DNA from: Desulfovibrio sp.
GTDB taxonomy: Bacteria > Desulfobacterota > Desulfovibrionia > Desulfovibrionales > Desulfovibrionaceae
Direction of reading: 5' to 3'
Assembly (NCBI GenBank): GCA_031272405.1
Contig: JAISTW010000018.1
Location: 1-40,800, forward strand
DNA: 40,800 bases
This document shows, piece by piece, positions 16,073-24,500 of this stretch (position 1 is its first letter; each line of letters begins with the position of its first letter). The translations under genes and the position numbers were made by a program. The notes beneath the pieces were generated by a model. That model was not told the DNA's origin. It was given only the letters and a program-made list of their open reading frames with translations, and did not search any database.

Positions 16073-16576
16073 TTAGGCGCTGGTTTCGTCTACCTTGAAG
16101 AAAGCGGCGGACTTGGCTCCGCAGACAGGACAGCTGTCGCACGGCCCTTCATGGGTATAGCCACAGACGGAACAGACATAGTAGTCCGTTTTGGCAAGAC
16201 CGGCCGGGTTGGCGATGGCCTTTTTATACAGGCCGGCGTGAACTTCCTCCACCTTGTCGGCAAAACCGAAGTAGCGGGCCGCGGTTTCATTGCCTTCAGC
16301 CTTGGCGTCGGCGATCATTCCCGGATACATCTTGGTGAATTCATACGTTTCGCCTTCCAGGGCGTCCTTGAGGTTGGCGGCGGTATCGCCGATTTTGCCG
16401 GCATTCTTCAAATGGGCGTGGGCGTGTATGGTTTCGGCGGCCGCCGCGGCGCGGAAGAGTTTGGCCACCTGGGGCAGGCCCTCCTTGTCGGCCACCTTGG
16501 CATATGCGAGATATTTGCGGTTGGCCTGGGATTCGCCGGCAAAGGCGGCCATGAGGTTTTCCTGGGTTTTGCTCAT
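16073..16576 (-). CDS. rbr: Rubrerythrin
   Basis: A 167-residue peroxide-reducing protein of anaerobes. The N-terminal four-helix domain carries the diiron ligands in NLMAAFAGESQANRKYLAYA, ETIHAHAH and EGETYEFTKMYP, and again in FADKVEEVHAGLYKKA. The C-terminal rubredoxin-like centre is YVCSVCGYTHEG with CPVCGAKSAAF, giving four cysteines for one iron. The domain order is that of classical rubrerythrin, and the Cys spacing in the second pair region is compact (CDSCPVCG). AAGGAG lies six bases before the ATG. It appears monocistronic: it has a 19-bp operator-like palindrome 45 bases upstream and a strong terminator downstream. Confidence 0.97.
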   Translation of the reverse strand: MSKTQENLMAAFAGESQANRKYLAYAKVADKEGLPQVAKLFRAAAAAETIHAHAHLKNAGKIGDTAANLKDALEGETYEFTKMYPGMIADAKAEGNETAARYFGFADKVEEVHAGLYKKAIANPAGLAKTDYYVCSVCGYTHEGPCDSCPVCGAKSAAFFKVDETSA

Positions 16577-16620
16577 TGTACGCTCCTTAAAATATCATGT
16601 TGATGGTTGTCGGAATAGTT

Positions 16621-16639
16621 AATAGGAAACATTCCTGTT
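16621..16639. promoter_or_regulatory. PerR/Fur-like 19-bp palindrome upstream of rubrerythrin
   Basis: The imperfect palindrome has arms AATAGGAAA and ATTCCTGTT around a central C (16630), with seven of nine pairs matching. It lies 45 bases before the rbr ATG. The size and 7-1-7-type symmetry suit a Fur-family repressor, and PerR control of rubrerythrin is known in anaerobes. The -10/-35 elements could not be fixed with confidence; TTGTAA (16644-16639) is a possible -35. Confidence 0.5.
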
Positions 16640-16685
16640 TACAATAAAATCCCGTGCGTTGTAAAGCGAATTTTTCAAGGGCCGT

Positions 16686-18395
16686 TCAGACGCGTAACCA
16701 GTCTTTGACCAGCAGATGCACGGAAGGTATGCCGTTGTAGTTGTCCAGACGGGGCGTGTAGGCCAGACGGATGTTTTGTCCCACCAGAGATTCGGGAATA
16801 TCCCTGCCCATGCCCCAGGCCTTGGCGAGCGCGCTGACGCCGTTTTCGTCCTGCACCCTGAGTTGCACGTGTTCACGGCTGTGGCCCAAGAAACCGCGCG
16901 ATTTGACCAGCAGCCCGGGCGAAGCGAAAACCGGTTCGCTGTTGCCCGGTCCAAAGGGTTGCAGGAGTTCCAGCTCCTTCAAAAACAGCGGATCAGTGGC
17001 TCTGGTCAGGTCAAGTTCACATTCCAGGGTCAGACAGGGCGGCCCCGGGTCTTCCTCCAGTTGTTCGGCGGCCGCCGCCTCAAACCTCTCCCTGAATTCC
17101 GCCAGGCGGGACGGTTCCAAACGCAGTCCTGCCGCCATGCGGTGGCCGCCGAAGCCGAGCAGAAGTTCTTTCATGCCTGCAAGGGCGGCGTGCAGATCAA
17201 AATCCGGCGTGGAACGCCCGGAACCTTTGAGAGAATCCTGATCGTCGGAAAAAATGATGACCGGGCGGTTGTACTCTTCAACCAAACGGGAGGCGACAAT
17301 GCCGATAATGCCGTTGTGCCAGTTTTGGCCGTAAAGCACAAGAGCCGCGCGTTTTTTGCGGGACAGCAGCTCCAGCGTCTGCTTTCTTGCCTCAATTACG
17401 ACGGCGTCTTCTTCCGCCTTGCGTTGCGTGTTGACAATGTTAAGCCGGTCGGCCAACACTTTGGCGCGCGTGGGATCATTCTCGCGCAGGAGTTCCAGCG
17501 CCTGACGTGCGCTGCCCATGCGTCCGGCCGCATTGAGGCGCGGGGTGAGGCGGAAGCCGATTTGTCCGCTGCTCAGAAAGGCGGACGGATCCACGCCGCT
17601 GACGGCCTTGAGCGCCGCGATGCCGGGTCTGGCGGCAAGGGCCAGCGTTTTGAGTCCGGCGCGCACAAGGATTCTGTTTTCGCCGTCGAGGCGCATGATG
17701 TCGGCTATGGTGCCCAGAGCGACCAGGTCAAGAACCTTGTCCATTTTACAGCGGCGTCCGGTATGGGGGGCCAGCGCCGCGTTGACGGCCGCCATGAGAT
17801 AAAAGGCCGTGCCGACTCCGGCCAGACCGGGGCAGGGGCATTCGCCCAGACGCGGATTGCATACGGCGTGGGCGGGGGGCAGGCGCGCGGGCGGCATATG
17901 ATGGTCGCTCACAATAACGGTGAAGCCCAACTGCCGGGCAAAAGCCACCGCATCAATGTCGGAGATGCCGCAGTCCACCGTGAGGAGCGCCGAACACCCC
18001 TGTTTCGCCAGAGCGCTGATGCCTTCAGCATTCAGTCCGTACCCTTCGACGCGTCTGTCCGGCAGATGGCAGACGGCCGTCAGTCCGTGGCAGGCGAGCA
18101 CGTCAAGAACCAGCGCCGAAGCCGTGACGCCGTCCACGTCGTAGTCGCCCCATACGGCCAGCTTTTTCCCGGCCAGCAACTCCTCCGCCAGCAGCGCGGC
18201 GGCTTCTTCAAGGCCGGGCCAGCTCGCCGGGGGCGACAATCTGCTCAGGCGCGGGGAGAGAAACGCGTCCATATCCTCAAGGCGTCTGAGGCCGCGTTGC
18301 CATAAAAGTTTCAGCAACAGCGCGGAAACGTCAAGTCTCTCAGCCCATTCCTTTGGGGGGGCTTGTTCCTCCTTGCGGTAGCGCCAGCGTCTCAA
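16686..18395 (-). CDS. recJ: Single-stranded-DNA-specific exonuclease RecJ
   Basis: A 569-residue DHH-family 5'-3' exonuclease for recombination and mismatch repair. The catalytic motifs are [12 protein letters not shown] (Asp84, Asp86, Asp88), [10 protein letters not shown] (Asp141) and IVSDHHMP (about 163-168). Then come LGTIADIM, the DHHA1 region with [14 protein letters not shown] and [11 protein letters not shown], and the C-terminal OB fold ([10 protein letters not shown]). All are intact. The only available start near the end of the TPR gene is TTG at 18395. It overlaps the TPR stop as TTGA, and GGAG is very close to it. Initiation therefore probably depends on coupling. The length is normal. 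Confidence 0.93.
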   Translation of the reverse strand: MRRWRYRKEEQAPPKEWAERLDVSALLLKLLWQRGLRRLEDMDAFLSPRLSRLSPPASWPGLEEAAALLAEELLAGKKLAVWGDYDVDGVTASALVLDVLACHGLTAVCHLPDRRVEGYGLNAEGISALAKQGCSALLTVDCGISDIDAVAFARQLGFTVIVSDHHMPPARLPPAHAVCNPRLGECPCPGLAGVGTAFYLMAAVNAALAPHTGRRCKMDKVLDLVALGTIADIMRLDGENRILVRAGLKTLALAARPGIAALKAVSGVDPSAFLSSGQIGFRLTPRLNAAGRMGSARQALELLRENDPTRAKVLADRLNIVNTQRKAEEDAVVIEARKQTLELLSRKKRAALVLYGQNWHNGIIGIVASRLVEEYNRPVIIFSDDQDSLKGSGRSTPDFDLHAALAGMKELLLGFGGHRMAAGLRLEPSRLAEFRERFEAAAAEQLEEDPGPPCLTLECELDLTRATDPLFLKELELLQPFGPGNSEPVFASPGLLVKSRGFLGHSREHVQLRVQDENGVSALAKAWGMGRDIPESLVGQNIRLAYTPRLDNYNGIPSVHLLVKDWLRV

Positions 18396-19234
18396 GCTCC
18401 GCCCTGTGCCGGGTCGGCTCCCGACATTTTCAGGTTTTGTCCCTGCTGAGCGGTTTTGAGATATTCCCGGGCCGTCGGCAGTTGAGCCGCCGGAACAAGA
18501 TTTTTTTGCGTCAGCCAGGTCAGAAATTTGAGCGATGCCTCGTGCCCCGGGGCGATGTCCAGAGCCTTGAAGAGGTATTCAAGGCAGTGGGGGATATCTC
18601 TGCTCTCCAGGTAAACGCGCGCGATGTTCATATACAGGTTTTCGTCCTGCTTGCTCAGACTGAGGGCGCGCTGGTAATACTCCAGCGACTGGGAGAGCAT
18701 GCTGTTTTTGCGCAGCCTGATGCCGAATTCGTTGAACAGGTGTTTGTGCTCGGCTTCGAAAGCGTTGTCCAGCTTGACCAGACGTTCGAAGATGTTCTGG
18801 GCCTTTTCCTTGTCGCCGCGTTCAAGGTAGGTGAGGCCGATGCCGAAGTTGGCCCGCACATTGTCCACATCCACCTTGAGGGCGCGGGAATACTCATATT
18901 CCGCGCTGAAGGTGTCCCCATTTTCCCGATGCACGTCAGCCTTGTTGACCGTCTGCTCCAGCTCCTGCATTTTGGGGAAGACGGAATTCATATAAAATTC
19001 CGGCTCCGGCGAGAATTTGGAAATCAGCTCTTCCATGGTTATTCTGTGTTTGGGGCCGCTGGGCACATAGTTTGTATTGAGGGGCTGGCACTCTATCTCA
19101 TCCCCGTGCTGCTCGACGAACCAGTACATTTTCTGCACGGTTTTGCGGGTTGTCGTGCCGGTACCGACGCGGCGCACTTCCTGGGTGGAAAAGACGCCGC
19201 GCACCGCGGTTTTGGGAGTTTGTTCGTTTGTCAT
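18392..19234 (-). CDS. Tetratricopeptide-repeat protein of unknown function
   Basis: A 280-residue soluble protein with no signal peptide. The N-terminal 90 residues are not a recognised domain: [34 protein letters not shown] is distinctive. Residues about 100-240 hold TPR-like helix pairs, for example [41 protein letters not shown] and [20 protein letters not shown] short basic/polar tail follows. TPR proteins act as scaffolds, and the partner is unknown. It lies 39 bases after pyrF and is coupled to recJ by a TTGA overlap, so a link with RecJ or the nucleotide genes is possible but unproven. Confidence 0.8.
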   Translation of the reverse strand: MTNEQTPKTAVRGVFSTQEVRRVGTGTTTRKTVQKMYWFVEQHGDEIECQPLNTNYVPSGPKHRITMEELISKFSPEPEFYMNSVFPKMQELEQTVNKADVHRENGDTFSAEYEYSRALKVDVDNVRANFGIGLTYLERGDKEKAQNIFERLVKLDNAFEAEHKHLFNEFGIRLRKNSMLSQSLEYYQRALSLSKQDENLYMNIARVYLESRDIPHCLEYLFKALDIAPGHEASLKFLTWLTQKNLVPAAQLPTAREYLKTAQQGQNLKMSGADPAQGGA

Positions 19235-19273
19235 GACCGTTTCCCTTTCCTGATTTCTGACTAAACGGAAGAG

Positions 19274-19960
19274 TCATTTTTGTTGGGACATTTCCTGTAG
19301 AATTTTTTCGGCGGCGCTTCTGGGGGATGGCGACTCTATGATGGGTCTGCCCGCCACCAGAAAATCCGCGCCGTCTTTTACGGCCGCCGCAGGAGTGACG
19401 ACGCGGCGTTGATCGTCTTCGACCAAACCCGCCGGGCGGATGCCGGGGACGAGGCAGAGAAGATCGGGGCAGTTGCGCTTGACGTGCGCGACTTCAAAAC
19501 CGGAGCAGACCACGCCGTCCAGTCCCCAGGCTTCGGCCCGGCCGGCCAGGGAGAGAGCAAAGTCTTCGGGATCGGCTGCGACGCCCGGCATTTCGCCTTG
19601 CCCGAAGCTGGTCAGCGCCGTTACGCCGAAAATGAGCGGACGTCGCTCCATACCGGCCAGATTTTCAACGGCCGCCAGGCACATGCGTTCGCCGCCCTGA
19701 CAGTGAACAGTCAGCATGTCCGCCCCGCAGGCTGCCGCCGCGCGCACGGCTTGCCCCACAGTTCTGGGGATGTCGTAAAATTTCAGATCGAGAAAAATTT
19801 TGTAGCCCATGTTTTTCAGGGCTTCCGGCAGAGCGGGGCCAACAAGGGTGAAAAGCGCCAGTCCCACCTTGCACCAGGGAACAAGCCCGGCCAGTTCGCG
19901 GGCCAGACCGAGTGCCCGTTCGCGCGAGAGAACGTCCAGAGCCAGCGCTAATTGCGCCAC
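19274..19960 (-). CDS. pyrF: Orotidine 5'-phosphate decarboxylase
   Basis: A 228-residue enzyme for the last step of UMP synthesis. The catalytic set is complete: Asp9 (ALDV), Lys31 (CKVGL) and the Asp58-x-Lys60-x2-Asp63 tetrad in FLDLKFYDIP. LTVHCQGGERM, CSGFEVAHVK, LVPGIRPAGL and FLVAGRPIIE complete the TIM-barrel motifs, with the phosphate-binding Gly-Arg. The start at 19960 overlaps gmk by 13 bases, so the two are co-expressed. Its place in a gmk operon suits pyrimidine and purine nucleotide supply being controlled together. Confidence 0.96.
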   Translation of the reverse strand: MAQLALALDVLSRERALGLARELAGLVPWCKVGLALFTLVGPALPEALKNMGYKIFLDLKFYDIPRTVGQAVRAAAACGADMLTVHCQGGERMCLAAVENLAGMERRPLIFGVTALTSFGQGEMPGVAADPEDFALSLAGRAEAWGLDGVVCSGFEVAHVKRNCPDLLCLVPGIRPAGLVEDDQRRVVTPAAAVKDGADFLVAGRPIIESPSPRSAAEKILQEMSQQK

Positions 19961-20571
19961 GGATGTCCTCCGAGAATGCGCTCCACCAGGTCCGGATTGC
20001 GGAACGGCGCCAGCGTTCCCGTCAGGTACACAGCCCTGAGAGCATCGTAGGCGTCGTCAAGATTGTCGTTGACCACAAGCGCGTTATACCATTCGGAGCC
20101 GGTCATTTCCCGTCGCGCGTTGACAAGGCGACGTTTTATGGAAGCCTCGTCGTCCTGCCCGCGTTTACGCAGGCGACGCTCCAGCTCTTCCAGACTCGGG
20201 GGCAGGATGAAGACGAAAATGCTTTTGGGCAGAGTGAGTTTGATTTGTCCGGCCCCCTGCACGTCAATATCGAAAATCACATCCTGCCCTCCGCGGAGCA
20301 TGCGCTCCACAGGCGCAAGCGGCGTGCCGTAGAAGTTGCCGTGCACTTCGGCCCACTCCGCGAAATGGTTGAGCGTTCTGAGACGTTCAAATTCCTCGCG
20401 GCTCAGAAAAACGTAGTCCCTGCCGTCCACCTCGTTTTCGCGCGGCTTGCGCGTCGTGCAGGAGACGGAAAAGCCGAAGTCCGGAAATTCGTTGCGCAAG
20501 CGGGCGACAAGGGTGGATTTGCCCGTCCCCGACGGGGCGCTGATGACAAGGGCTAGTCCTTCACGTCGCAC
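19948..20571 (-). CDS. gmk: Guanylate kinase
   Basis: A 207-residue kinase converting GMP to GDP. The P-loop is [11 protein letters not shown] at about 10-20. GMP-binding residues lie in [19 protein letters not shown] and [14 protein letters not shown]. The lid region contains [15 protein letters not shown], and [11 protein letters not shown] completes the core. It overlaps the DUF370 gene by 19 bases upstream and pyrF by 13 bases downstream. The arrangement yicC-remA-gmk is widely conserved. Confidence 0.97.
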   Translation of the reverse strand: MRREGLALVISAPSGTGKSTLVARLRNEFPDFGFSVSCTTRKPRENEVDGRDYVFLSREEFERLRTLNHFAEWAEVHGNFYGTPLAPVERMLRGGQDVIFDIDVQGAGQIKLTLPKSIFVFILPPSLEELERRLRKRGQDDEASIKRRLVNARREMTGSEWYNALVVNDNLDDAYDALRAVYLTGTLAPFRNPDLVERILGGHPWRN

Positions 20572-20825
20572 GGGGTTTCTCCCTCCTGACCGATTCTGAC
20601 TCTGATGGTTTCCGTCTGGACGGCGGACAGAATGACGTGATTGGAATCCATAATCAGGATGGAACGCGTTTTACGCCCTTGGGTGGCGTCCACCAGGCGG
20701 GCTTCGGCGCGCGCGTCCTCGCGCAGACGCTTCATGGGCGAAGATGCCGGATTGACTACGGCGATCAGCCTTTTGACCAGCACATAATTGCCGAAGCCTA
20801 TATTGATGAGCCGTTCATTGATCAT
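20553..20825 (-). CDS. DUF370/RemA family protein
   Basis: A 90-residue protein of the RemA (YlzA) family. It opens [28 protein letters not shown] and has [22 protein letters not shown]. In Bacillus subtilis RemA is a DNA-binding activator of matrix genes, but its role in Gram-negative bacteria is unproven. The C-terminal 15 residues are extra and encoded in the overlap with gmk. It begins 23 bases after the yicC stop. The position between yicC and gmk matches the order known in Bacillus, where rpoZ follows gmk. Here pyrF occupies that position. Confidence 0.88.
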   Translation of the reverse strand: MINERLINIGFGNYVLVKRLIAVVNPASSPMKRLREDARAEARLVDATQGRKTRSILIMDSNHVILSAVQTETIRVRIGQEGETPCDVKD

Positions 20826-20848
20826 GGAATTGCCTGCAGGCCTGTCTG

Positions 20849-21724
20849 CTATTCCAGATTTTGCGACTGTTCACGGCATTTTTCCAATTCGTTTTTGATA
20901 TCCACGACTATCCTCGAAAAATTGATGTCCGACAATTTGGAGCCGCAGGTATTGATTTCACGGAAACACTCTTGCAGCGTAAAATCCATGCGCCGCCCGA
21001 CATCCGTCCCGTCGCGCAGGAGTTCGCGCAACCGCGTGAGATGCGCGTTGAGGCGCGTCAGTTCTTCGCTCACGTCCAGGCGATCGATCAAAATGGCCAC
21101 TTCCTGCAAAAAACGGCCCTCGTCCAGTTCAGTGGGGGTCAACGCCTCTGTCAGGCGGTCGCGCAAGGCGTCGGCGCGGTCTTCGCGAATTTCCGGCGCC
21201 CTCTCCGTGAGCAGGCCCGTCCATTCCTCCAGAAGTTCAATACGGCTGCTCAAGTCCGCCGCCAGCAGGCGTCCCTCGGCCGCCCTTGACTCATTCCAGT
21301 CTTCCAGGGCCAGAGTAAGGCCTGCTTCCAGATGAGCGACGACGTCCTCGTCCGGCTCTTCTTCCACGTGACCCCATAGATGGGGAACAGCCAGCAATGC
21401 GTTGTAGTCCGGCTCGAACAGGTCTCCGCGCGACCGGGCGAGGGCGCTGAGGCCGTCAAGCATGGCCTGGGCCGCCTCCGTGTCCAGGCGGGCGGAGACG
21501 CCGATAACGGGAGCGCGCAGGCTCAGACTGATTTCGACTCTGCCGCGCGTCGCGAAACGCCGGGCCGTTTTTTCCAGACGTGTTTCCAGGCTGCGTACCG
21601 CTGCGGGCAGGCGCCATTTCAGTTCCAGATGACGGCCGTTGACGCTTTTAACTTCCCAGTGCTGGGCCAGAGTTTCGTTTTCCAGAAGACAGCGGCCATA
21701 GCCTGTCATGCTGTTGGGCATCAT
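20849..21724 (-). CDS. yicC: YicC family endoribonuclease-like protein
   Basis: A 291-residue protein of the YicC/YloC family, recently linked to RNA cleavage. The N-terminus has the family hallmark NSMTGYGRC, followed by [18 protein letters not shown]. The C-terminal DUF1732 region has [21 protein letters not shown] and ends [17 protein letters not shown], close to the family consensus. An upstream in-frame ATG at 21793 lies inside fmdB and is rejected. The real start is ATG 21724 or ATG 21721, overlapping the fmdB stop as ATGA or TGATG. The protein should be cytoplasmic. Confidence 0.92.
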   Translation of the reverse strand: MMPNSMTGYGRCLLENETLAQHWEVKSVNGRHLELKWRLPAAVRSLETRLEKTARRFATRGRVEISLSLRAPVIGVSARLDTEAAQAMLDGLSALARSRGDLFEPDYNALLAVPHLWGHVEEEPDEDVVAHLEAGLTLALEDWNESRAAEGRLLAADLSSRIELLEEWTGLLTERAPEIREDRADALRDRLTEALTPTELDEGRFLQEVAILIDRLDVSEELTRLNAHLTRLRELLRDGTDVGRRMDFTLQECFREINTCGSKLSDINFSRIVVDIKNELEKCREQSQNLE

Positions 21725-21987
21725 GCTTCCCCGCAACCGGTGCCGCAACCGCCCATCCCGCAGGATGGCGCACCGCAGGGCGGCATGCCGCAACCGGCCA
21801 TGCCGGGCATGGGACGCGCCGGTCCCGGTTTAAAGGGAAACGCCTTTTTTTGGGGCGGCGCCGGCACGCTCATTTGACGTTTCACGCCGCCGGCGCCGCA
21901 TTTGGGGCACACAGGGTTTTTATCTCCATGCGTCAGTTCCTCGAAGCGCGTCCCGCAGGAGAGGCAAACAAAATCAAACATGGGCAT
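21721..21987 (-). CDS. FmdB-type zinc ribbon protein
   Basis: An 88-residue protein. The first 45 residues match the FmdB family: MPMFDFVCLSCGTRFEEL, then NPVCPKCGAG, with Cys8, Cys11, Cys27 and Cys30 forming a zinc ribbon. The rest is a low-complexity tail rich in Pro, Gly and Cys (MPGMAGCGMPPCG). The function is unknown; the family is named for a putative regulator of a formamidase/amidase gene. GAGG precedes the ATG by about seven bases. The gene begins only 27 bases after the cydB stop and is coupled to yicC, so it may bridge the cyd and nucleotide transcripts. Confidence 0.88.
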   Translation of the reverse strand: MPMFDFVCLSCGTRFEELTHGDKNPVCPKCGAGGVKRQMSVPAPPQKKAFPFKPGPARPMPGMAGCGMPPCGAPSCGMGGCGTGCGEA

Positions 21988-22014
21988 AGGAGTACCTCGT
22001 CGGCTCCGCAGCGC

Positions 22015-23040
22015 TCAGTATGCGTGTTCATCCCGCAAATCTTGCGCAGTGACGGGTTTTGAAAAAAGTCTGTACATCCAGAACTGGTAGAGCAGGACTA
22101 TGGGCACCATAACCAAGGCCACGCCGAGCATGATTTTCAGCGTCAACTGACTTGAGGCCCCGTTGAAGGCCGTAATGGTGGCCGCCGGATCAAGGGATGA
22201 AATGATTATCCCCGGGAACATGCCCATAACTCCAAAAAAGGTGACGCCGACGATGAACAGTCCGCTGCACGCCCAGGCGAGCCACAGCTTGCCCGCCCTG
22301 AGCATGACGCGTACGCCGACAAGCCCGGCAAGGGCCAGCAGGGGCAGAACAAAAAGCGCGGGCATGTGCAGGTAATTGACGTACAGGTTGGTATACACGG
22401 CCGTCAGCGCAAGAAGGGCGACCAGGAGCAGGAGCATGAGCGGCCAGAACAGGGTGGCCGTGGCCAGCGCCCGTACCTGCAGTTTGCCTTCGGTCTTGAT
22501 GGCCAGCCAGAGGGCGCCGTGCAGAATGAACATGCAGACGAAAAACGCGCCGCCGGCCAGGCCGTAAGGGTTGAGAAGCATCTGCAGATTGCCGTGATAC
22601 ACGCCCTGCGCGTCTACGGGGATGCCCATGAACAGGTTGGCGAAGGCCACGCCCAGCAACAGGGCCGGGATGAGATTGGCCGCAAAGTGTATGATGTCCC
22701 AGAGCGCACGCCAGGCGCCGCTTTCTGATTTGCCGCGAAATTCGAAAGAGACCGCCCGGAAGATCAGGGCGAAAAGCAAGGCCAGCAACGGCGCGTAAAG
22801 AGCGCTGAACAACACCGCGTAAGCCTTGGGAAAGGCCGCGAAGGTGACGCCGCCGGCCGAGATCAGCCAGACTTCATTGCCGTCCCAAAAGGGGCCGGCG
22901 CTGTTGTATATCAGCCTGCGTTCTTCCTCGTTTTGGGCCAGAAAGGGCAAAAGTGTTCCCAAACCCAGATCAAAGCCGTCCAGAACAAAATACACGGCCC
23001 ACAACAAGGCCCAAAGTATAAACCAGATTGTTTCCAGCAT
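22015..23040 (-). CDS. cydB: Cytochrome bd oxidase subunit II
   Basis: A 341-residue integral membrane protein with about eight or nine helices. Hallmarks are FVLDGFDLGLG near the N-terminus, GPFWDGNEVWLISAGG, the FRAVSFEFRGK loop, LNPYGLAGGAFF and the C-terminal FPGIIISSLDPAATITAFNGASS. With CydA it forms the quinol oxidase that reduces O2 to water. It starts 30 bases after the cydA stop. No cydX-like small ORF or cydDC exporter is recognisable in the window. Confidence 0.96.
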   Translation of the reverse strand: MLETIWFILWALLWAVYFVLDGFDLGLGTLLPFLAQNEEERRLIYNSAGPFWDGNEVWLISAGGVTFAAFPKAYAVLFSALYAPLLALLFALIFRAVSFEFRGKSESGAWRALWDIIHFAANLIPALLLGVAFANLFMGIPVDAQGVYHGNLQMLLNPYGLAGGAFFVCMFILHGALWLAIKTEGKLQVRALATATLFWPLMLLLLVALLALTAVYTNLYVNYLHMPALFVLPLLALAGLVGVRVMLRAGKLWLAWACSGLFIVGVTFFGVMGMFPGIIISSLDPAATITAFNGASSQLTLKIMLGVALVMVPIVLLYQFWMYRLFSKPVTAQDLRDEHAY

Positions 23041-23070
23041 AAGAATTCCCCTTGCATTTTTCCGTACGGA

Positions 23071-24378
23071 TTATTCCTCTGGCCCCTGAACCGCGTATTT
23101 GCGCAACAGATATATGTCCAGAATTCCCAACACCGTGTACACCGCGATAAAGGCGGCGAGCGAAATCGCGATGTCGCCGGAAGGCACCGGAGACACGGCG
23201 TCTGAAGTGCGCATGAGCCCGTAAACTATCCAGGGCTGGCGTCCCACTTCCGCCACGGTCCAGCCCAGGGCCAGACACACGTAGGGCAGGGGAATATTCC
23301 AGACAAGGGCCTTGAGCAGACATGGGCACGGCGTTTCGCGGCGCCGTTGGAAAACGGCCGCTATGGCCAGCAGCGCCAGAAGTCCGCCAATGCCTGTCAT
23401 GATTCTGAATGACCAGAAAACAGGCGCGACCGGCGGGCGGTCTTGCCGGGGAAAATCCTTGAGACCTTTCACCTCGGCCTTCGTATCCTGAAAGGCCAGC
23501 CAGCTCATCAGGCCCGGTATGCCGATGGCCTCCACACTGTTGCTTTCCTGTGCTTCATTGGGCAGCACCAGCATATAAAAGGGGACGTTTTTGGCTGTTT
23601 CCCAGTGGGATTCCATGGCCGCCAACTTGGCGGGCTGAAATTTGGCCACGTTTTTGCCCTGGTCGTGTCCTGTCAGGCAAAGCAGAAAGACCATGACCAG
23701 CGTGAAGGGCGCGGCCATGGAAAAGGAACGGCGGAAAAACTCTGTTTTGCTGCCGCGCAGCAGATGCCAGGCGGAGACGCCCATAACGAAGAAGCCTGCC
23801 AGCGCCCAGGACCCGGCCAGGGTGTGGCCGTACATCCCCCAGGCGTAATCGTTGGACAAAACAGCCCAGAAATCGGAAAGTTCCGCCCGCTTGGCCCCCT
23901 CATTGACCATGTAGCCTACCGGATGCTGCATGAATCCGTTGGCCAGGATAATCCAGAGAGCGGAGAGATTGCTCGCCAGGGCCACAAGCCAGATGCTCAA
24001 CAGATGTGTTTTTTTGCTCACCCTGTTCCAGCCGAAGTGCCAGACTGCCAGAAAGGTGGATTCCAGAAAGAAGGCCAGAGTAGCTTCTATGGCGAGCAGT
24101 GAGCCGAAAATGTCCCCCACGTATTCAGAGTATCGCGACCAGTTTGTGCCGAACTGGAATTCCAGGGTGATGCCTGTCACAACGCCAAGCGTGAAGTTGA
24201 TGACAAAAAGTTTGCCCCAGAATTTGACGTGTTTTTTCCATGCTTCATCGCCGGTTTTCACATATCTGGTTTCCATCCAGGCCAGAAGGACGGAAAGCCC
24301 CAGTGTGAGAGGCACGAAAATAAAGTGAAAAAAGACGGCGACGGCGAATTGCAACCGCGACAGCATGACAGCATCCAT
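23071..24378 (-). CDS. cydA: Cytochrome bd oxidase subunit I
   Basis: A 435-residue heme-bearing subunit. Key residues line up with E. coli CydA: His18 in FFHFIFVPLTLG, Glu98 and Glu106 in AIEATLAFFLE, and His185 in MYGHTLAGSW. The quinol-binding loop starts with the usual KLAAMESHWET. TVAEVGRQPWIVYGLMRT ends the catalytic part. The protein is about 85 residues shorter than the E. coli form because the Q-loop lacks its C-terminal insert, making it the short-Q-loop type common in anaerobes. AAGGAGG lies before the ATG, and a promoter is seen at 24405-24433. In a sulfate reducer this oxidase scavenges O2. Confidence 0.97.
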   Translation of the reverse strand: MDAVMLSRLQFAVAVFFHFIFVPLTLGLSVLLAWMETRYVKTGDEAWKKHVKFWGKLFVINFTLGVVTGITLEFQFGTNWSRYSEYVGDIFGSLLAIEATLAFFLESTFLAVWHFGWNRVSKKTHLLSIWLVALASNLSALWIILANGFMQHPVGYMVNEGAKRAELSDFWAVLSNDYAWGMYGHTLAGSWALAGFFVMGVSAWHLLRGSKTEFFRRSFSMAAPFTLVMVFLLCLTGHDQGKNVAKFQPAKLAAMESHWETAKNVPFYMLVLPNEAQESNSVEAIGIPGLMSWLAFQDTKAEVKGLKDFPRQDRPPVAPVFWSFRIMTGIGGLLALLAIAAVFQRRRETPCPCLLKALVWNIPLPYVCLALGWTVAEVGRQPWIVYGLMRTSDAVSPVPSGDIAISLAAFIAVYTVLGILDIYLLRKYAVQGPEE

Positions 24379-24404
24379 GATTTCCTCCTTGTCGAGAATG
24401 TTTT

Positions 24405-24433
24405 ATGCTAATCCAATCAAATATGAAAATCAA
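24405..24433 (-). promoter_or_regulatory. Promoter candidate for cydAB
   Basis: On the minus strand TTGATT (24433-24428) and TAGCAT (24410-24405) are exactly 17 bases apart. The element lies about 27 bases before the cydA ATG and fits a sigma70-type promoter with 4/6 matches in both boxes. Confidence 0.45.
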
Positions 24434-24500
24434 GAGTGTCCGGACAAACCGGCTTGAGCTCTTGTATGCGCGACGCAATTCGGGTAAGATTTTTCCAGCC

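Noticed and set aside
16716-18305. 529-codon plus-strand ORF
   Set aside because: It is antisense to recJ, whose motifs are complete.
24405-24500. Extended N-terminus of the CNNM/CBS protein
   Set aside because: The extra residues are unlike the family and overlap the cydA promoter; ATG 24501 begins the conserved membrane segment.
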